Assembly (NCBI GenBank): GCA_037501455.1
Contig: CM074862.1
Location: 52,917,501-52,981,500, forward strand
Reading direction: 5' to 3'
DNA length: 64,000 nucleotides
DNA from: Lantana camara
Lineage: Eukaryota > Streptophyta > Magnoliopsida > Lamiales > Verbenaceae
Shown in pieces: positions 1 to 9,661 of this stretch. The notes below the pieces were generated by a model. The model saw only the letters and a list, made by a program, of their open reading frames with translations, did not search any database and was not told where the DNA came from. Position numbers and translations under genes: made by a program. The stretch's first letter is position 1. Each line of letters opens with the position of its first letter.

Positions 1-2
1 CG

Positions 3-3000
3 GGTGAGAGGTTGAAGTCCAGCCCGTTTGTGTCTTTTATGGAAGCAAGTAAGCTCCTCCGGGACGGTGCGACAGGTTTTGTGGCTTACCTTCTGAATAA
101 ATCGAAGGATCAGGCCAAACTTGAGGAGACAGAGGTCGTGAGTGAGTTTCCCGATGTATTCCCTGAGAATTTGGGTTCTTTACCACCTGATAGGGACATC
201 GAGTTTGTGGCCGACCTTTATCCTGGAGCGGAGCCTTTTTCTAAGACACCGTATCGGATGGCTCCTGCTGAGTTGAAGGAGTTGAAAACCCAGCTGGATG
301 AGCTTTTGACTTGCGGTTACATCCGTCCGAGTACATCCCCGTGGGGTGCTCCTGTGTTATTTGTGAAGAAGAAGGACGGGACTTTGAGGATGTGTATAGA
401 TTACCGCGAGTTGAACCGGATGACAGTGAAGAATAAATATCCTTTACCTCATATCGAAGAGTTGTTTGATATCTTGCAAGGATCACAGGTGTACTCTAAG
501 TTAGATTTGAGGCAGGGATATTACCAACTTCGTATCCGGGAAGAGGATATCTCTAAGACTGCGTTCAATACCCGTTATGGACACTTCGAGTTTGTAGTGA
601 TGCCGTTTGGGTTAACTAACGCTCCAGCCGTGTTCGTGGATATGATGCACCGAGTGTTTAGACAGTATCTTGACAAGTTTGTGGTCATTTTCATAGACGA
701 CATTTTGGTGTATTCTAAGTCTGCAGAAGAGCACGCATCTCATCTCAGGATTGTTTTGGAGACCCTTAGAGAGCACAAGCTTTATGCCAAATTTAGCAAG
801 TGCGAGTTCTGGCTCGACAGAGTGTCATTTCTGGGTCACATAATTTCAGGTGAGGGGATTGAAGTTGATCCCTCTAAGATTGAGACAGTGGTTCAGTGGG
901 AAAGACCGAAGAATGCCTCCGAGATAAGAAGTTTTCTCGGGTTAGCGGGTTACTATAGGAGATTTGTGAAGGATTTCTCTAAAATTGCTTGCCCGTTGAC
1001 TCGATTAACCAAAAAGGAGGTGAAGTATGAGTGGGATGATGGGTGCGAGAGAAGTTTCCAAGCTTTGAAGGAAAGATTAACTTTAGCACCAGTTCTTACC
1101 CTACCCGAGGGATCCGAGGGCTACTCAGTTTTTGCAGATGCTTCTAAGGAAGGACTCGGATGTGTATTGATGCAAAATGGCCGAGTGGTGGCCTATGCTT
1201 CTAGAAAGTTGAAGGAACACGAGAAGAACTACCCCACTCATGATCTTGAGCTTGCAGCGGTTGTGTTTGCTTTGAGGAAGTGGCGTCATTATCTCTATGG
1301 GACGACTTTCGAGATATTCACGGATCATAAGAGCCTCAAGTATCTTTTCACTCAGAAGGAGCTTAATAATAGACAGAGGCGTTGGATGGAATTCTTAGAG
1401 GATTATGACTGCACGATTCAGTATCATCCGGGCAAGGCTAATGTCGTGGCAGATGCTTTGAGCAGAAAAGCAGGTGTTTCAGGTTTGAGTGCAGGGTCTT
1501 CAGGACAGGGTTCGACGGTTGTAGTTTCAGTAGCTCGGTTAGCTAACATCACAGTTCAGCCGGATTTGAAACAGAGGTTATTGGATTCTCAAGCTTCGGA
1601 TACAGAGATTCAGAGACTAGTGGTTCGGTCTAGGATAGACCCCGAGACGAAGTTTGGGTTTGATGATTCCGGTTTGTTCAGGTTCAAGACCAGGGTTTGT
1701 GTCCCAGAAGACCTCAAGAGGCTAATACTTGAGGAAGGACACCGTTCTGGATATTCCATTCACCCCGGTGGTACGAAGATGTACCGAGATTTAAAGGAAT
1801 ACTTCTGGTGGAATGGCATGAAGAGAGATGTCGCGAACTTTGTGAAGCGGTGTCTCACGTGCCAAGTGGTGAAGGCAGAACACCAGAAACCGGGAGGAAC
1901 CCTCCAACCACTTCCGATTCCTGAATGGAAGTGGGAGCAAGTGACTATGGACTTCGTGTCCGGCTTGCCAAGATCAAGAGGAGGTTATGATGGAATTTGG
2001 GTGATAGTCGACCGATTGACCAAGTCAGCTCATTTTCTCAAGGTGAAGATGTCTTACAAGACTCCGAAGTTAGCAGAATTATATTGTAACGGGATTGTGA
2101 GACTTCATGGGGCGCCTGCTAGCATTGTCTCAGATCGTGATCCGAGGTTCACAGCTAAGTTTTGGCAGGATCTTCAGAGTAGGTTGGGTACGAGGCTTAA
2201 ATTCAGCACCGCTTTTCATCCTCAGACGGATGGACAATCAGAGAGATTGATTAAGTACTTAGAGGATTTGTTACGAGCGTGTGCTTTGGATTTTAAGGAA
2301 AAGTGGGACAAGCATTTAGCTCTGGTTGAGTTTGCCTATAACAACAGTTTTCAGACTTCTATTGGTATGGCTCCCTACGAGGCACTATATGGAAGGAAGT
2401 GTAGATCGCCTCTATTTTGGGATATGGAAGATTGGCAGTGGACAGAGGAGAACAAGCTCGAAAGAGCTACACCTCGAGAGAGATTGGATAAGACCACTGC
2501 CAAGGTTAAGTTGATTCAACAGAGAATGAAGGCAGCTCAGGACCGTCAGAAGAGCTATGCGGATAAGAGGAGAAGGCCCCTTGAGTTTGAAGTCGGAGAT
2601 AAGGTTTTCTTAAAAGCATCTCCGAGAAAGGGATTTTCTCGAATAGGTCGAGGTGGGAAGCTTAACCCAAGATACCTTGGACCTTTTGAAATCCTTGAGA
2701 GAATTGGAGGAGTGGCGTATAGGTTGGACCTACCGCCGAGACTGACCGGGATACATAATGTGTTTCATGTTTCGCAGCTCAGGAAATTTTATCCCGAGGA
2801 AGCAACTATTCTCTCTGTTGAAGAGGTACAACTTGAGATGGATTTGACGATAGTAAGACACCCGGTTGAGATTCAAGACCGGAAGATACAAGTGTTGAGG
2901 AATAAACAGATTCCCTTGGTCCGAGTTCTTTGGAGAGATCAGAAATCCGAAGAGTCTACTTGGGAGACCGAGGAGAAGATGAGACGGTGGTACCCGGAGT

Positions 3001-3143
3001 TGTTCTCAGGTCAGATAGTGAACCTGGGGACCAGGTTCTCCGAAGGGGGGGAGGTTGTAACACCCCGACTCACAGTCGGTACAGGTAAATTATGTGATTT
3101 ATTAATATTTGCGTTTCGGATTAATTGTATGCGACTTATATGA
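3..3143 (+). CDS. Ty3/gypsy chromovirus pol polyprotein of element A (5' cut by window edge)
   Basis: This is the reverse transcriptase, RNase H, integrase and chromodomain part of a gypsy polyprotein. The frame is open to the window edge, so the true start and the gag and protease parts lie outside. Counting codons from position 12, the RT active site FIDD is at about 227-230, RNase H has the first acidic residue in FADAS at about 376, the integrase zinc region runs from about 577 ([10 protein letters not shown] ... RCLTC), and the integrase triad is D647, D708 and E744 with 35 residues between the last two (DD35E). A chromodomain of the form [15 protein letters not shown] ... WRDQ ... STWE follows at about 950-1000. 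It has no internal stop, unlike the decayed copy at 43321-45337. The stop codon at 3141-3143 lies inside the LTR, so the last 29 codons or so are LTR-encoded. The chromodomain makes it a chromovirus; Tekay-like is likely but not proven. Confidence 0.95.
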   Translation, partial: GERLKSSPFVSFMEASKLLRDGATGFVAYLLNKSKDQAKLEETEVVSEFPDVFPENLGSLPPDRDIEFVADLYPGAEPFSKTPYRMAPAELKELKTQLDELLTCGYIRPSTSPWGAPVLFVKKKDGTLRMCIDYRELNRMTVKNKYPLPHIEELFDILQGSQVYSKLDLRQGYYQLRIREEDISKTAFNTRYGHFEFVVMPFGLTNAPAVFVDMMHRVFRQYLDKFVVIFIDDILVYSKSAEEHASHLRIVLETLREHKLYAKFSKCEFWLDRVSFLGHIISGEGIEVDPSKIETVVQWERPKNASEIRSFLGLAGYYRRFVKDFSKIACPLTRLTKKEVKYEWDDGCERSFQALKERLTLAPVLTLPEGSEGYSVFADASKEGLGCVLMQNGRVVAYASRKLKEHEKNYPTHDLELAAVVFALRKWRHYLYGTTFEIFTDHKSLKYLFTQKELNNRQRRWMEFLEDYDCTIQYHPGKANVVADALSRKAGVSGLSAGSSGQGSTVVVSVARLANITVQPDLKQRLLDSQASDTEIQRLVVRSRIDPETKFGFDDSGLFRFKTRVCVPEDLKRLILEEGHRSGYSIHPGGTKMYRDLKEYFWWNGMKRDVANFVKRCLTCQVVKAEHQKPGGTLQPLPIPEWKWEQVTMDFVSGLPRSRGGYDGIWVIVDRLTKSAHFLKVKMSYKTPKLAELYCNGIVRLHGAPASIVSDRDPRFTAKFWQDLQSRLGTRLKFSTAFHPQTDGQSERLIKYLEDLLRACALDFKEKWDKHLALVEFAYNNSFQTSIGMAPYEALYGRKCRSPLFWDMEDWQWTEENKLERATPRERLDKTTAKVKLIQQRMKAAQDRQKSYADKRRRPLEFEVGDKVFLKASPRKGFSRIGRGGKLNPRYLGPFEILERIGGVAYRLDLPPRLTGIHNVFHVSQLRKFYPEEATILSVEEVQLEMDLTIVRHPVEIQDRKIQVLRNKQIPLVRVLWRDQKSEESTWETEEKMRRWYPELFSGQIVNLGTRFSEGGEVVTPRLTVGTGKLCDLLIFAFRINCMRLI
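3041..3055 (+). other. Polypurine tract of element A
   Basis: A purine run (CGAAGGGGGGGAGG) sits immediately before the LTR start TGTAACACCCC. This is the plus-strand priming site of reverse transcription. Confidence 0.8.
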
Positions 3144-3562
3144 ATTATTTGAACTTATATGAATTACTTGTTTAATTGAGTTGGCCTTATTTGAACCTGT
3201 ATTTGTTGAACCGAACCAACTTGAACCGGGAACCTTGAACCGAACCCGTGAACCGACCGGTTCAGCCTTAAAGGCTGAACCATTCTTCCTTTTTCCTTCT
3301 TTATGTGATAACAGCAGCAACCAAGCCAAGCAAGGAGCCAAAAACCCCAAGTGATCATCCAAACTTCCCAAGCCAAGATCTTCCCCGTTTCTTCGTCTTT
3401 TCTCGAACTTGAGTATGTTTCGGAATCCCCTCGTCGTGCTCGTCATTTCTATGGTTTAATTTCTGAGTTTGGAGTAGGTTTGGTGTGCCTTTGTCTCTCT
3501 ACGTGAATAGTAAGGGTTTGGATCATGGTGCGGGGGATGTGGCCCTACGTGTGGGTGCTACA
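3056..3562 (+). repeat. Short (507 bp) 3' LTR of gypsy element A
   Basis: It begins TGTAACACCCCG right after the polypurine tract and ends GGGTGCTACA. The box GGTGCGGGGGATGTGG at 3527-3542, near the 3' end, is shared with the long gypsy LTRs of this window. The sequence right of 3562 matches the inside of a long LTR, so A was inserted in LTR A2. The expected TSD is gcttt (3563-3567); its partner lies left of the window. Confidence 0.8.
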
Positions 3563-6500
3563 GCTTTTCTGATATGTTGGAGATTTGTGAGTTATGGATT
3601 TGTTTATGTGATCGTTTTACATTTTCGGACTTGTTTGAAATGGTAACGCACCATTTTATTTGTTTTGGGGACTCGAGGGCCTAACTACTTTTAGCGCACC
3701 TTGTGTTCCGGAATTTATAACTTGAGCTCGGGAATTCGGATTTGAATTCCGGAAGGGGCGCCGGACTTGTAACGAGATTTTCAAGCTAAGGAACCTGGCC
3801 TCACATTTTTCTAAGCCTGTTTGATACTCCGAATCTGGCCCGGAAAACTGATTCGCGCTCATATGACCACCTTTCGCTAATTTGCACATAAGTCCCTCAT
3901 CTTTTAGCCTTTTCAAGTGATTCTTGGACCCACAACTCACCCACTCAGCCCTTTATCATTCCTTGTCTCCCTCATCTCGATCCATATGCAAGAAAGGAAA
4001 GGAAAAATCAGATTTGGAGCAGCAACCCACCATTCCCGTCACTATTCACACCTTGAAGAGATTGAGCTCTAATCTTCATTTTCCTTCACCATCTTCAAAG
4101 GGTAAGCTTGTATTTGATACGTACATGATTAAGTGGTCATTTTAATCTAAGAAAATCTGATTTTCATCCATGTTTGATATAGTTTTGGCTCAACACATGA
4201 ATAGTTAGGTTTATATTCCATTATTGAATTCCATCTCATTTCTTGGTGTTTTGCTTGAATTGGAGCTGGAATATTGATCATTTATGCTTCATTTATTGTT
4301 GATTATAGCTGACTTTGTTGGTAGTTGAGTTATATGAGAGATACCTTTAATGTTCATGAGGTTTTGGAAGATATATACATGAGTTTAGCACCTTTCTTCT
4401 TCTCCTCTACTTGCTGTCAGCTTTGGATCAGATTTGTGGGAGTTTATGTCTTCTTTTGTTGCTGTTTTTGTTGCCTTTGGTACCTGCTAGCTGCTGCTCT
4501 GTTTTCTTACCTTTGGAACAGGGAACCGTTGCTCGAACTGCTACCATTCTCGCGCCTGGACTGTCTCCCCGGCCGGGGAGATTTTCTTCAAGAAAAGTAC
4601 CCGGCCGGGTACGTGATGCAGAGAGTTTCTACATCGAAGTACCCGGGAGGGTACTTTAAAGAAGAAAATCTCCCCTGGGCGGGGAGATGAATCTGCAACT
4701 GACATGTTTTGATTTGTTTCCTTAGCATTACATGAATTATTATACATGGTTTGCTTTTGTTTTGCATGGTGGTTACGTAGGGATGCATGGCTGTTAATGC
4801 ATGAAGTTTGCATGGACTTTACATGCATGAGAAGGATTTTTAAGTGTTTGTTTTGTGGGCTGCTACGTGTAGGTATATATATTTATATACTATACTTTAA
4901 ATTTATGTATATATATATAGATATATATATTACGATATATATTTATGTAATTTGAAAATTTAAGTACTTTAATTTGAGGTTTTAATTAATATGGCCCTAT
5001 GCTTTTATATGAATTCTTATGTATGAAATGTGATTTTTATGATTTAAATTATTTGTTATATTTTATGAATTTCGTTTATGAATTTATTTGATTCGGTTCG
5101 TACGTATTTTGAATTTAAATGACCTAAATGATACATTCTTGAATTTCATATGCATCCATTTCATTCGTATGCATCGCCGTACGTCTAAGTGGTCCATGAT
5201 TGAGTCTAAGTCTTAAGTTTATGTTCGTTTTCTCAGAGTTGAGTTCCGGAGGAGTCGGTTCCACCATTTAAGCTTCTTCTTGGTCGTCAACGCTCGTTCG
5301 TGAGTAGTCTTGGTAAAAGGTGAGGTTTTAGGATTTCTGTTTAGTTAAAGCGACCTATAACCTTCTGTGCTCGTTTTCAAGCCTGCATGTGATTATTCTA
5401 TCATATTTATATAATAGATATATGTTTATACGATACGTTTATGATTTTGTCATACGGTTAAAGGTTTTTCGAACTGTATATGTATGAGCATATGTAAGCT
5501 TGAAATGTTTTGCAACGAGGCTATGCTCCAAACCGTGTGTCTTCATACCAGCTGCAGATTAGGATGACACGGAGAGGTACGTTTATAGCATACGCTAAGT
5601 TGCAAGGTATGGTATGCTCCGATAAGGTACGTAAGTATGATTTTGATACGATATGATAAGTTTGGTGTGTAGCGAGTTATGAATTGATATGCTATGTTCT
5701 GTTGTGTTGGGCCCCGAGACGCGGGTAAGGGAGACCTGGGACGACCATGGGGTCGTCGGTTATGACCCCTGTGCACGTTCTCATTTGAGATATTCACGTG
5801 CGACCTATGGAGGTTGGGAAGGCATGGTATCTTGAGCCCTCGGTGGATAACCTGGGAAGGCACAGTGTGGGTTAGCTACCCCGTGTGTGTTTGTATCTGT
5901 ACGAGTAGTGAGGGTTTGCTCCCCGAACTACATGGTGTTGGGGTTGGATTGTTTATGATATTTGTTTGTTTTCTGTTATGATACGATATGGAAGTAAGGT
6001 GGGAGTCGCCGAGTATATGATTATGATCTGTTATGTTGATTATGAAACGGGATAGGAGCTTTCTCTTTTATTAAGATATGAGTATGCTCAGTTTATTAAG
6101 TTATGAATAAGATGAGATATGTATAAGTTTGATTTGAAAATAGTTTTGGTATGCAAAACCCTACTCCCGGTTCATAATCTTTCTTTTGATACGTGCTCTG
6201 CGCCTTATTATGTATAGTGTGTGTGAGTTCAGCCCCCCCTCACTCAGTCGGTGGACTGACCCTCTCCTTTCAACTCTTCAGTTTGCAGGTTGGGCATGCT
6301 AGGCGGAGTCTTGACTCGGTCGGGTTCAAGTCTTCTAGTTCGAGTTGCATTTTCATTTGCATTCAGTCATGCTTTAGTATATGATTCGATTGTGGAAATT
6401 GTAGTAGGTATATGTTATCATTCGGTTAATGAATTATGCATGAATTTTCTATTTTGTATATTTTGTGGATTTATCTTCCTGGATTTGATTATTTGCTTCC

Positions 6501-6670
6501 GCATTAATATTATTTTGCGCACTCTAGTCCTGTCTTAGCTCCGCCTGGCTTAGCGTGTGCGTGTAGGTTCCCATTCGCTTAGTCTTGGACTCATGTATGG
6601 ATTTCTATTTCATATGTGGGTTCGGGGCTAGGTGCGGGGGATGTGGTGGCTCGCCGCTCCGGGCGCTACA
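3563..6670 (+). repeat. Long gypsy LTR A2, 3' 3.1 kb (5' part outside the window)
   Basis: It lines up with LTRs C, J and N: the conserved block GGAATTCGGATTTGAATTCC near 3730, a CT-rich leader, the GCTAGGCGG motif near 6300, GGTGCGGGGGATGTGG at 6631-6646 and the end GGGCGCTACA. Candidate splice donors are GT at 4102 and 5320, and candidate acceptors are AG at 5235-5236 and 6287-6288. No coding sequence is seen; the short reading frames here are not supported. TA-rich low-complexity sequence lies at about 4872-4950. The right flank is LTR B on the other strand. Confidence 0.8.
4564..4688. repeat. Palindrome cassette in LTR A2
   Basis: There are four short palindromes: TCTCCCCGGCCGGGGAGA (4564-4581, perfect), GTACCCGGCCGGGTAC (4597-4612, perfect), arms AAGTACCC/GGGTACTT around GGGA (4637-4656), and arms ATCTCCCC/GGGGAGAT around TGGGC (4668-4688). 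The order is word 1, word 2, word 2, word 1. The spacer between words is also inverted (ATTTTCTTCAAGAAAAG against TTTAAAGAAGAAAAT), so the whole cassette can form one long nested hairpin. Confidence 0.9.
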
Positions 6671-6781
6671 CCCGTGGATTTTCCTTCACAGAAAATCCAC
6701 CCTCGCGGATTTGGTCCAGAGCTACTGCCTTAAATCCACCCCCATGGATTTTTACACAGCAAAAATCCACCCTAGTGGATT
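6671..6781. repeat. Palindrome cassette in LTR B
   Basis: Arms are AAATCC/GGATTT at 6693-6712, AAATCCA/TGGATTT around CCCCCA at 6732-6751, and AATCCAC/GTGGATT around CCTA at 6764-6781. A half palindrome (CCCGTGGATTTT) at 6671 was cut by the A2 insertion. The word AAATCCA is unlike that of any other copy in the window. Confidence 0.85.
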
Positions 6782-8064
6782 CTGCCCAGAACTTAAAAAA
6801 AAAATGACAGCCACCTTCGAATTCGACGGGAATGAGTTCTAAACACCCCAAAACATGAAATTAAGATTCCAAAACCTCAATTAAGCATCATAAAACATTC
6901 ATATATCATATAAGAACATAATATAAGCATAAAATCCAAGAATGGAATCATTTAAGCAAGAATTACATATATGCATAAAATCTTCATAGTTCAAGCATGC
7001 TCTTCAATGATGAATCTCTAATCCTAGCATGAATTCAACTAAAATTGATTCCAAACCTCATAACAACTCAAGCATAATCATTCTACAACACCAAGATTGC
7101 AAGAAATCAAATAAATCTTAGACATGCAAGAATTTCTTCAAATCTTCAAAAACTCAAAAATGGTGAAATCAAGAGAATAGATGGAATCCAACCTAAACAT
7201 GTTTCTAGGGTCCAAATAGCATACTTAGAACACGAATTCATCAAATAAACATGGATTAAACTCATAAAATTCAACCCTAGTTCATGCTTCTACCAAGAAC
7301 TTCAAGCTTCAAAGCATAACCCAAGCATTTACACAAAAACCTTACCTTAGGAGCTGCGAATTGAAGAGAATAGCTTGGTCTTGAGTCTTGAATCTCTAGC
7401 TTCAATCTCCAATCTTGTCTCTTGAAAATGCTTGAAGGTGTTCTTGAGAGAAGATGAATGGGTTGGAGAGAAAAGTGAGGGAGAGAAGGGTTTGAATCTT
7501 TCAAATAACGTGAAATGGGATGTTGGGTATTAAAATCTGATTTAGTTATTTGGGTCAGCTATTTGGGTCGCGAACCGGGTCAATTGGAGCGGGTTAGGAG
7601 TGAAATTGGGTCTCAAATTGGGCTAAGTTCGGAATTGGGTTATAAGTCTTATAAAAAGGTTGACTTTTCGTAGAATGGCCATAACTTCTTCGTCCGAACT
7701 CCAAATCGAGCGATTCAAAAACCCACGAACTCGTAATTGAATTATCTACTCAATTTCATTAAGTTCTATCTAGTTTCAGGCTTGGAAAATAAATTTACCT
7801 TTTAGTCCCTAAATTATGCTTCAATGTCCAAATAAGCACATTGTTTTGTTTAAGCATAAAGCATGCTATCAAAGCTCAATAAGAACAATACAAGCACATA
7901 ATTAACACATCAATTAGTCATGTATTTCATACAAATCATATATTCCACATAAGTTCAAGCATAACGGTCAATTAAGGCATATTATTCACATGATTCATGC
8001 AAGAAAAGGTAAATCGTTCACTCTCGTACCAAAGCATACCTTGATCGAGAAACGGGGCGTCACA
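6671..8064 (-). repeat. Gypsy LTR B, 5' 1.4 kb, minus strand
   Basis: Read on the minus strand it starts at 8064 with TGTGACGCCCCGTTTCTCG. It runs through a candidate splice donor (GT on the minus strand at 7344-7345, AAG|GTAAGG) and is cut at 6671 inside its palindrome cassette by LTR A2. The rest lies left of the window. No coding sequence is seen. Confidence 0.7.
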
Positions 8065-8065
8065 T

Positions 8066-8204
8066 TGTAACACCCCAGTTTTTTTTATTTGTACAGCATG
8101 ACGTATGTGGTTACCAAATTGTGCGAAATAATTATTTATACGTATTTTATGTATTTAATTTTATTTTAAATGTATTAAATGTTAATTACTTTATTTTTAT
8201 GATA

Positions 8205-8252
<48 letters not shown>

Positions 8253-8280
8253 CACATACGTATATAATTTATAATGTAAT

Positions 8281-8336
<56 letters not shown>

Positions 8337-9661
8337 CACATACGTATATAATTTATAATGTCATGCATGCATAATTAATTAACATAGATTGCATAAGTTC
8401 ATGCAAAATTGTTTTCAATTCATACCACAGTTAAATTAATTGTAATATTATGAATTTCATTGTTGCATTGTTTATGAGCCTCCTTTACCTGCTTCGTTTC
8501 TATTTAATTTGATATCGAAATTTCGTGCAAATTTAATATGTTGGACTTATACGTGTCTTGTATGTGATTATATGTTCGTTTCGTATTTTCGGGTTCATGT
8601 GCATGTGTTTCGGATTTATTTTAATTTTGGAATCCAAGTCGGGGGCTAACGAGCAATTAGCGCACCCTTGGTTCCGTAATTGATATCTTGAGCTCGGGAA
8701 TTCGGATTCGAATTCCGTCACCTCCGTTTCCTTGGTATCGATGATTCGGAGACAATGGAACAAGCCTCATACCTTTTTGAGATCATTAAGACCTCCAAAA
8801 TCCAACCGTAACGAACAACTCGTGCAAGAATAACCCTTTTGTTGACTAGTCTTCATGGTGGGACCCTTTAATCCAACCTAAACCTAACCATACTTTAACC
8901 CATGACTTGTGTACTAGAGTTAACCCCCTTTTCCTCCCTTTTAATCAGCAAAACCGAGCCAAACCCCCCTTCTTTCTGCAGCAGATCGAGAGAGAGTGGA
9001 GAGAAGAAGAAGGAAAAGAGAAACCCTTGGCCTTCTGATTTTTGAGCTCAAATCACTTCCTTTCTTCTCCATATCTTGAAGGTATGTATATTTATGTATC
9101 CTCTACTCTTTTATACATGATTTCATCCATTTAATACTTGCTTTGCATCAGATTTGATGAGGGTTTGGGCTAAGAGCATGAATAGGACTTGTTGGGGATT
9201 TTTGCTCTAATGACCTACCTAGTTGTGTAGCTGATTCCTTCCTTATAAATGATTATATGAGTTTGTTTCTTGGCCTATTTGTTTCCTAACTGATAGTATA
9301 TGATGTTAGGATGATTTTCTCTTTAGACCCTTTGACGAAATTATGAGATATAGAGCTCCAAACTTAGATATCAAACTGCCTCCCCTGTTTCGGACTGCTG
9401 CATGGAATCATGTTTTGTTGCTTGATCAAATGGCCTTCATTTCGTGTGAATTTGCATGGATATGATGTACACTCATTGTTTTATCTGTTAGAATTCATAT
9501 TGCAAGCCTTTGGATCCATTTTAAGCCCCAAAACCGAAATACATGACCTGTTCTTATGCATGATCCAAGACAGAACTGGACTGCTGCTGTTGCATTTTTT
9601 TGTGGTTTGTTGGTCATCCTAATGTGCTCCAATTCGTGTCAATTTGCATATACACGGAGTA
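8066..9661 (+). repeat. Gypsy LTR C, segment 1 (5' end)
   Basis: It starts TGTAACACCCCAG one base after the end of B. It holds the conserved GAGCTCGGGAATTCGGATTCG block near 8690, a purine-rich leader near 8990 and a candidate splice donor (AAG|GTATGT, GT at 9082). It is broken at 9662 by solo LTR D, with TSD gagta at 9657-9661 and 12771-12775. Removing the insertions, C is about 3.7 kb. Confidence 0.8.
8212..8361. repeat. (TA)n microsatellites with a duplicated flank
   Basis: Two TA runs (about 8212-8249 and 8283-8333) are each followed by the same segment of about 29 bases (AAATCACATACGTATATAAT...; 8249-8277 and 8333-8361). This is a local tandem duplication inside LTR C. Confidence 0.9.

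Noticed and set aside
4564..4688. CRISPR array
   Set aside because: The units are palindromes with changing words and irregular spacers, in a plant LTR. There are no identical direct repeats and no cas genes.
3571..6670. A single 3.6-kb LTR from 3056 to 6670
   Set aside because: A full LTR end with the conserved box and TGCTACA occurs at 3562, and the sequence after it matches the middle of other LTRs. So a short LTR inserted in a long LTR fits better.
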